A DNA stretch of 64,000 nucleotides, taken from Stenotrophomonas raiganjensis (SeqCode) (lineage in GTDB: Bacteria; Pseudomonadota; Gammaproteobacteria; Xanthomonadales; Xanthomonadaceae). The stretch is taken from assembly GCF_030658505.1 (NCBI RefSeq), contig NZ_JAUTXR010000163.1:43512-107511 (forward strand). The letters are read 5' to 3'. Positions 61,225 to 64,000 of the stretch are shown one piece after another; within the stretch, counting starts at the first letter, position 1; the number at the start of each line of letters is the position of its first letter. The position numbers and the translations under genes were made by a program. Below the pieces are notes generated by a model. It worked only from the letters and a program-made list of their open reading frames with translations. It made no database searches and was not told the origin of the DNA.

Positions 61225-61836
61225 ATGAGCCGGTATGTGGTGGGCCTGACCGGCGGCATTGCCGCCGGCAAGAGCGAGGTGACCCGGCGCTTCGAGGCGC
61301 TGGGCATCGTGGTGGCCGACGCCGACCTGGCCGCCCGCGCGGTGGTGGCGGCCGGCAGCCCGGCGCTGGCCCGCATCGCCGAGCGCTTCGGCGCGGACAT
61401 GCTGCTGGCCGATGGCAGCCTGGACCGGGCCCGCCTGCGCGCCCACGTGTTCGCCGACCCAGCCGAGCGGACCGCGCTGGAGGCCATCACCCACCCGGCC
61501 ATCCGCCTGCTGATGCAACAGCAGTGCCAGCAGGCTGGGAGCCCCTATGCCATTGCCGCCATTCCGCTGTTGACTGAAGTCGGTGGACGCCAGGCCTACC
61601 CCTGGCTGGACCGGGTGCTGCTGGTGGATGCGCCCGAGGCTGTACAGCACGCCCGGCTGATGCAGCGCGACGGCATCGATGCCGCGCTGGCTGACCGGAT
61701 GATTGCCGCCCAGGCCAGCCGCGCGCAGCGGTTGGCGCTGGCCGATGATGTGGTGGTCAATGATGGGCACCCGGAGGACCTGCAGGCGCAGGTGGAAGAG
61801 CTCCACGTGCAGTATCTGGGGCTGGCTGCGGGCTGA
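61225..61836 (+). CDS. coaE: Dephospho-CoA kinase
   Basis: 203 residues. P-loop GLTGGIAAGKSEVTRRF, DADLAARAVV, and the CoA-binding HPAIRLLMQQQ; the lid region has QRDGIDAALADRMIAAQASR. It catalyses the last step of CoA synthesis. It lies 11 bases after pilD, the usual pilC-pilD-coaE order. Confidence 0.95.
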   Translation: MSRYVVGLTGGIAAGKSEVTRRFEALGIVVADADLAARAVVAAGSPALARIAERFGADMLLADGSLDRARLRAHVFADPAERTALEAITHPAIRLLMQQQCQQAGSPYAIAAIPLLTEVGGRQAYPWLDRVLLVDAPEAVQHARLMQRDGIDAALADRMIAAQASRAQRLALADDVVVNDGHPEDLQAQVEELHVQYLGLAAG

Positions 61837-61844
61837 GGCCCGGT

Positions 61845-61867
61845 TGCCGGCCAGCGGCCGGCACTAC
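61845..61867 (-). repeat. SMAG-type palindrome
   Basis: A GTAGTGCCGGCC-type unit on the minus strand, between the convergent coaE and a small hypothetical gene. Confidence 0.8.
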
Positions 61868-61890
61868 CGAAGCGCATCCCACGCGTGGAC

Positions 61891-62277
61891 CTACTCGACC
61901 TGCTGGCGCGCGTGGCGCACCAACTCGCGGGCCCCCAGCAGCAGGCCATCGACCACATCCGGGCTGAGCTGCTGGTGGGCACCGCCCTGTTCACGCGCGG
62001 CGGCGGCAGCGTGCAGCACCTGGACCACCACCTCCAGACCGGCCAAGGTGCGTGCCACCCCGGCCAGCGACGCGGCCCGGGCCGGGCTGAGCCCCTCTGC
62101 CTCCAACCGCTGGCCGTCAGCACCGTCGCGGCCGTCCATGCGCGCCAGCAGGGCGGGCAGTAGATCGTTGGGATCATCGAGCAGGGTTTCGAGCCGCTCG
62201 GCCGCGTCGGCGGGCAGCCGGTTGACGACGTCGCCGATGAGAGCGGAAAGATGGGGAAACACGGGGCGTGCGGACAT
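61891..62277 (-). CDS. Hypothetical helical protein
   Basis: 128 residues, no signal peptide or membrane segment. It starts MSARPVFPHLSALIGDVVNR and is almost wholly alpha-helical, with Leu/Ala-rich heptad-like stretches (LLPALLARMDGRD, LAGVARTLAGLEVVVQVLHA, VVDGLLLGARELVRHARQQV). It has no recognisable catalytic motif. The frame stays open upstream for 63 codons across the inverted repeat at 62321-62408, but no start there has an RBS. It is a possible small cytoplasmic regulator. It is unlikely to be the Tle1 immunity gene, which is expected to encode a periplasmic or lipoprotein. Confidence 0.6.
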   Translation of the reverse strand: MSARPVFPHLSALIGDVVNRLPADAAERLETLLDDPNDLLPALLARMDGRDGADGQRLEAEGLSPARAASLAGVARTLAGLEVVVQVLHAAAAAREQGGAHQQLSPDVVDGLLLGARELVRHARQQVE

Positions 62278-62320
62278 GGTGAGTTCCTCGCAGACGGCGG
62301 GCCACCCGCAAAGGCAAGGT

Positions 62321-62408
62321 GGCGGACGGTGCGGGTTGGCGTACCGGACAACTCCCAGATGGATGAAAACTCCGGCGGATTCCCAGGAATCCCCACGCAC
62401 CGTCCGCC
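62321..62408. repeat. 13-bp perfect inverted repeat with 62-base spacer
   Basis: GGCGGACGGTGCG (62321-62333) and CGCACCGTCCGCC (62396-62408). The spacer holds AACTCC twice and a GTACCGGACA stretch. It lies upstream of the small hypothetical gene and could be its control region or the ends of a small element. The remaining 62409-62704 holds no gene that I can support. Confidence 0.55.
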
Positions 62409-62704
62409 GTGAATCAGACACGGTGCATTGTCCACGATGCCGTGCGAGGCATCGGAAGCTTTCCATCTTGGAGTTGATTTCAGGACGCCAATCCCGGCCA
62501 GGGCACCCGCCCCGGCTCAGCCATCAGGCCACCTGAAGAAACCCTGTTCTGTAGGGGAAATCCCAAGCGGTACGCGGGGGTGCTGATTTGTGCGGTACCG
62601 CACGTCCATGCCGCGGCGCGCATCACGCAGGTGTCGCTATGGGCCCCGATGCTGGACCGTCGCGGCGGCCAACCGCGCGCCGGTTGCGACAATCCGCGCG
62701 ATGG

Positions 62705-64000
62705 CTATGCGGCCGCATCCTCTACACCCTGCCCCCTGCGCGCCGACGCCTCCGCAATCGCCACACCGGGTGGGTTGAGATAACACGTGCGCCAGCGCAG
62801 ATAGCCCCACTGCCAGTAGTACTCGCGGCCAGTCAGCTGCAGTGCTTGCTCGTAGTTCTCCGGGTGCTCGCGCCAGGCGGTCAGTTCCTCCAGTTCCTGC
62901 ACCGACATCGCCAACGGCACCCTTGGTTGGAACAGCTGCCCGGCCCGTTGCATGCGCTCCCGCTCCTGCCGGTGGGCCAGCTCGATCGCATCCAACTCCT
63001 GCATCCGTTGCCGGTAGGCGTCACGTTCCCGCTGCTGCACGTGAATCCACTCGTCATCGTCCAGCCCGAACGGTTTGAACCAGGCCCGCGAGTCGTGCAC
63101 GTAACCATCCAGAAACGTCGCCACGGCCTGCGGTGGTGCCTGCTGCGATTCCCAGATCGATTGAATCTGGCCATCCAGCCACTGCTGTTCCTTCTTGCCC
63201 CGCAACCTCGCCTGCACGAAATCCTGCACGGGAATGCCCTGGAACCGAGGCGGCGTGGCCATGCCGTGGTGGGCCGCGAACGGTTCCTCGGTGCGCAGGC
63301 GGGCCGTGGCGTTGTTGTAGCGCATCCCCCGCGCCTCCTGCACCAGTTCGGCATTGCCACCGCGCAGGTCCGCACGATCCTGCGTAGGGGCCTGCAGGTA
63401 ACCCGGCAGGCGATCGAAGTCATCCAGATGCTGCCGACGCCACAGCAGGTACTGGCGATAATGGGCGTACATCAGCACCGCGGTGCGGTTGGCCTTGGAG
63501 GCGGGGGTGCTGGCCGGCAGGAACGGCGCCATCGCCTGCAGATAGGCGTTGTAGTGCTGGCGCAGGGTGGGAGAGATCTCGAACTGGCGCTGCAACTCCA
63601 CGCGCGCCTCTGCGATGGGCAGCAGTGGCACACCTGCCGCCAGAGCGTGTCTGTACATGTCGCACAGCGGAATCTGCGAGAGTTTGTCAGCGTCATTCGG
63701 CGAACGCCCCTGCTCGCCCGGTGCATACCCGCCACCCACGTCCGAATGCACCCCAGGGTAGATGATCTGCTCGCAGTTCGCGCCGTCCACCAGGTCCACC
63801 GGGAACGAACCACGCACCTCATGCGCGGCCACCATGTGCACGCAGCGACGTACATCGCTAGGAATGCGCAGGTCCTCGGCTGCCGCCCAGCCACCGTGGC
63901 CATCGAATACTGCTTCAAAGAAGCTCTGCGCAGCGCCGACCGAGGCCACCGTATCGAACAGCCCCATGAAATCGATCTGCACTGGAATGCCACACAGGCG
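62705..64000 (-). CDS. T6SS phospholipase effector, DUF2235/Tle1 type, C-terminal part
   Basis: At least 431 residues on the minus strand; the frame runs off the window end, so the N-terminus with the GxSxG nucleophile is outside. Visible parts of the Tle1-like alpha/beta-hydrolase domain are IDFMGLFDTVASVGAAQSFF, MVAAHEVRGSFPVDLVDGAN and YPGVHSDVGGGYAPGEQG (acid Asp and His neighbourhood). A long, Gln/Arg-rich C-terminal extension (~200-430) with several REHPENYEQALQL-like helices has no recognised domain. Tle1 proteins are antibacterial phospholipases A delivered by type VI secretion. The neighbouring genes (VgrG, immunity) would be beyond the window. Confidence 0.8.
   Translation of the reverse strand, partial: RLCGIPVQIDFMGLFDTVASVGAAQSFFEAVFDGHGGWAAAEDLRIPSDVRRCVHMVAAHEVRGSFPVDLVDGANCEQIIYPGVHSDVGGGYAPGEQGRSPNDADKLSQIPLCDMYRHALAAGVPLLPIAEARVELQRQFEISPTLRQHYNAYLQAMAPFLPASTPASKANRTAVLMYAHYRQYLLWRRQHLDDFDRLPGYLQAPTQDRADLRGGNAELVQEARGMRYNNATARLRTEEPFAAHHGMATPPRFQGIPVQDFVQARLRGKKEQQWLDGQIQSIWESQQAPPQAVATFLDGYVHDSRAWFKPFGLDDDEWIHVQQRERDAYRQRMQELDAIELAHRQERERMQRAGQLFQPRVPLAMSVQELEELTAWREHPENYEQALQLTGREYYWQWGYLRWRTCYLNPPGVAIAEASARRGQGVEDAAA

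Noticed and set aside
62480-62783. Small open frames on both strands after the Tle1 gene
   Set aside because: There are no ribosome binding sites and the translations have no signal peptide or family features; considered and dropped as an immunity gene.

Overview
The window is high-GC gamma-proteobacterial chromosome that fits the Stenotrophomonas maltophilia complex. The main evidence is a class A beta-lactamase of the L2 type divergent from its LysR regulator AmpR, dozens of short GTAG-headed palindromes of the S. maltophilia SMAG type in almost every intergenic gap, and the xanthomonad order pilS-pilR / pilB / pilA / pilC-pilD-coaE. No tRNA, rRNA, CRISPR array or insertion sequence was seen.

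Layout. 1-5.5 kb: 5' part of aspS, a secreted DUF3011 protein, a lipoprotein, a CPA2 antiporter and the L2/ampR pair. 5.5-16.9 kb: ABC-F protein, a TonB-dependent receptor, a YbaL-type antiporter, metY, an RstA/RstB-like two-component system and an MipA/OmpV porin. 16.9-30 kb: clpB with a sigma32-like promoter, DUF3014 and GST genes, an NCS2 permease, poxB, an SH3-like secreted protein, a DUF3574 lipoprotein and a second TonB receptor. 30-34 kb: an otsB / GH15 / otsA operon with overlapping genes. 34-40.5 kb: DCC protein, a broken DUF4166 remnant, pgeF, rluD, bamD, a secreted lipase-like hydrolase and nadE.

40.8-45.7 kb is the most unusual stretch. It is a compact, lower-GC operon: a 58-residue peptide with a Cys-rich tail, an intergenic hairpin, a 69-residue acidic protein, an acyltransferase-fold protein, a degenerate TraB/GumN protein carrying a TonB-box-like segment, a TonB-like membrane protein, and an ABC exporter that has lost its first membrane helix. 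It looks like a peptide (RiPP-like) biosynthesis/export cassette whose exporter is decaying; the function is inference.

45.7-62 kb: sucD/sucC, then the type IV pilus locus. Four genes lie between pilB and pilA (large membrane protein, GtrA-like flippase, FAD oxidoreductase of the UDP-galactopyranose-mutase/GLF type, galE). They read as a strain-variable sugar module that may decorate the pilin. pilA has a good sigma54 (-24/-12) site, matching control by PilS/PilR. The window ends inside a DUF2235/Tle1-type phospholipase effector.

Non-coding structure is rich. Besides SMAG repeats there are three ~100-bp cloverleaf-like elements with long, partly covarying outer arms (12.0, 23.35 and 23.7 kb), two copies of a 67-nt palindrome (5.43 and 25.70 kb), a 42-nt perfect palindrome (10.13 kb) with a degenerate relative at 51.25 kb, and a 12-bp tandem repeat at 23.8 kb.
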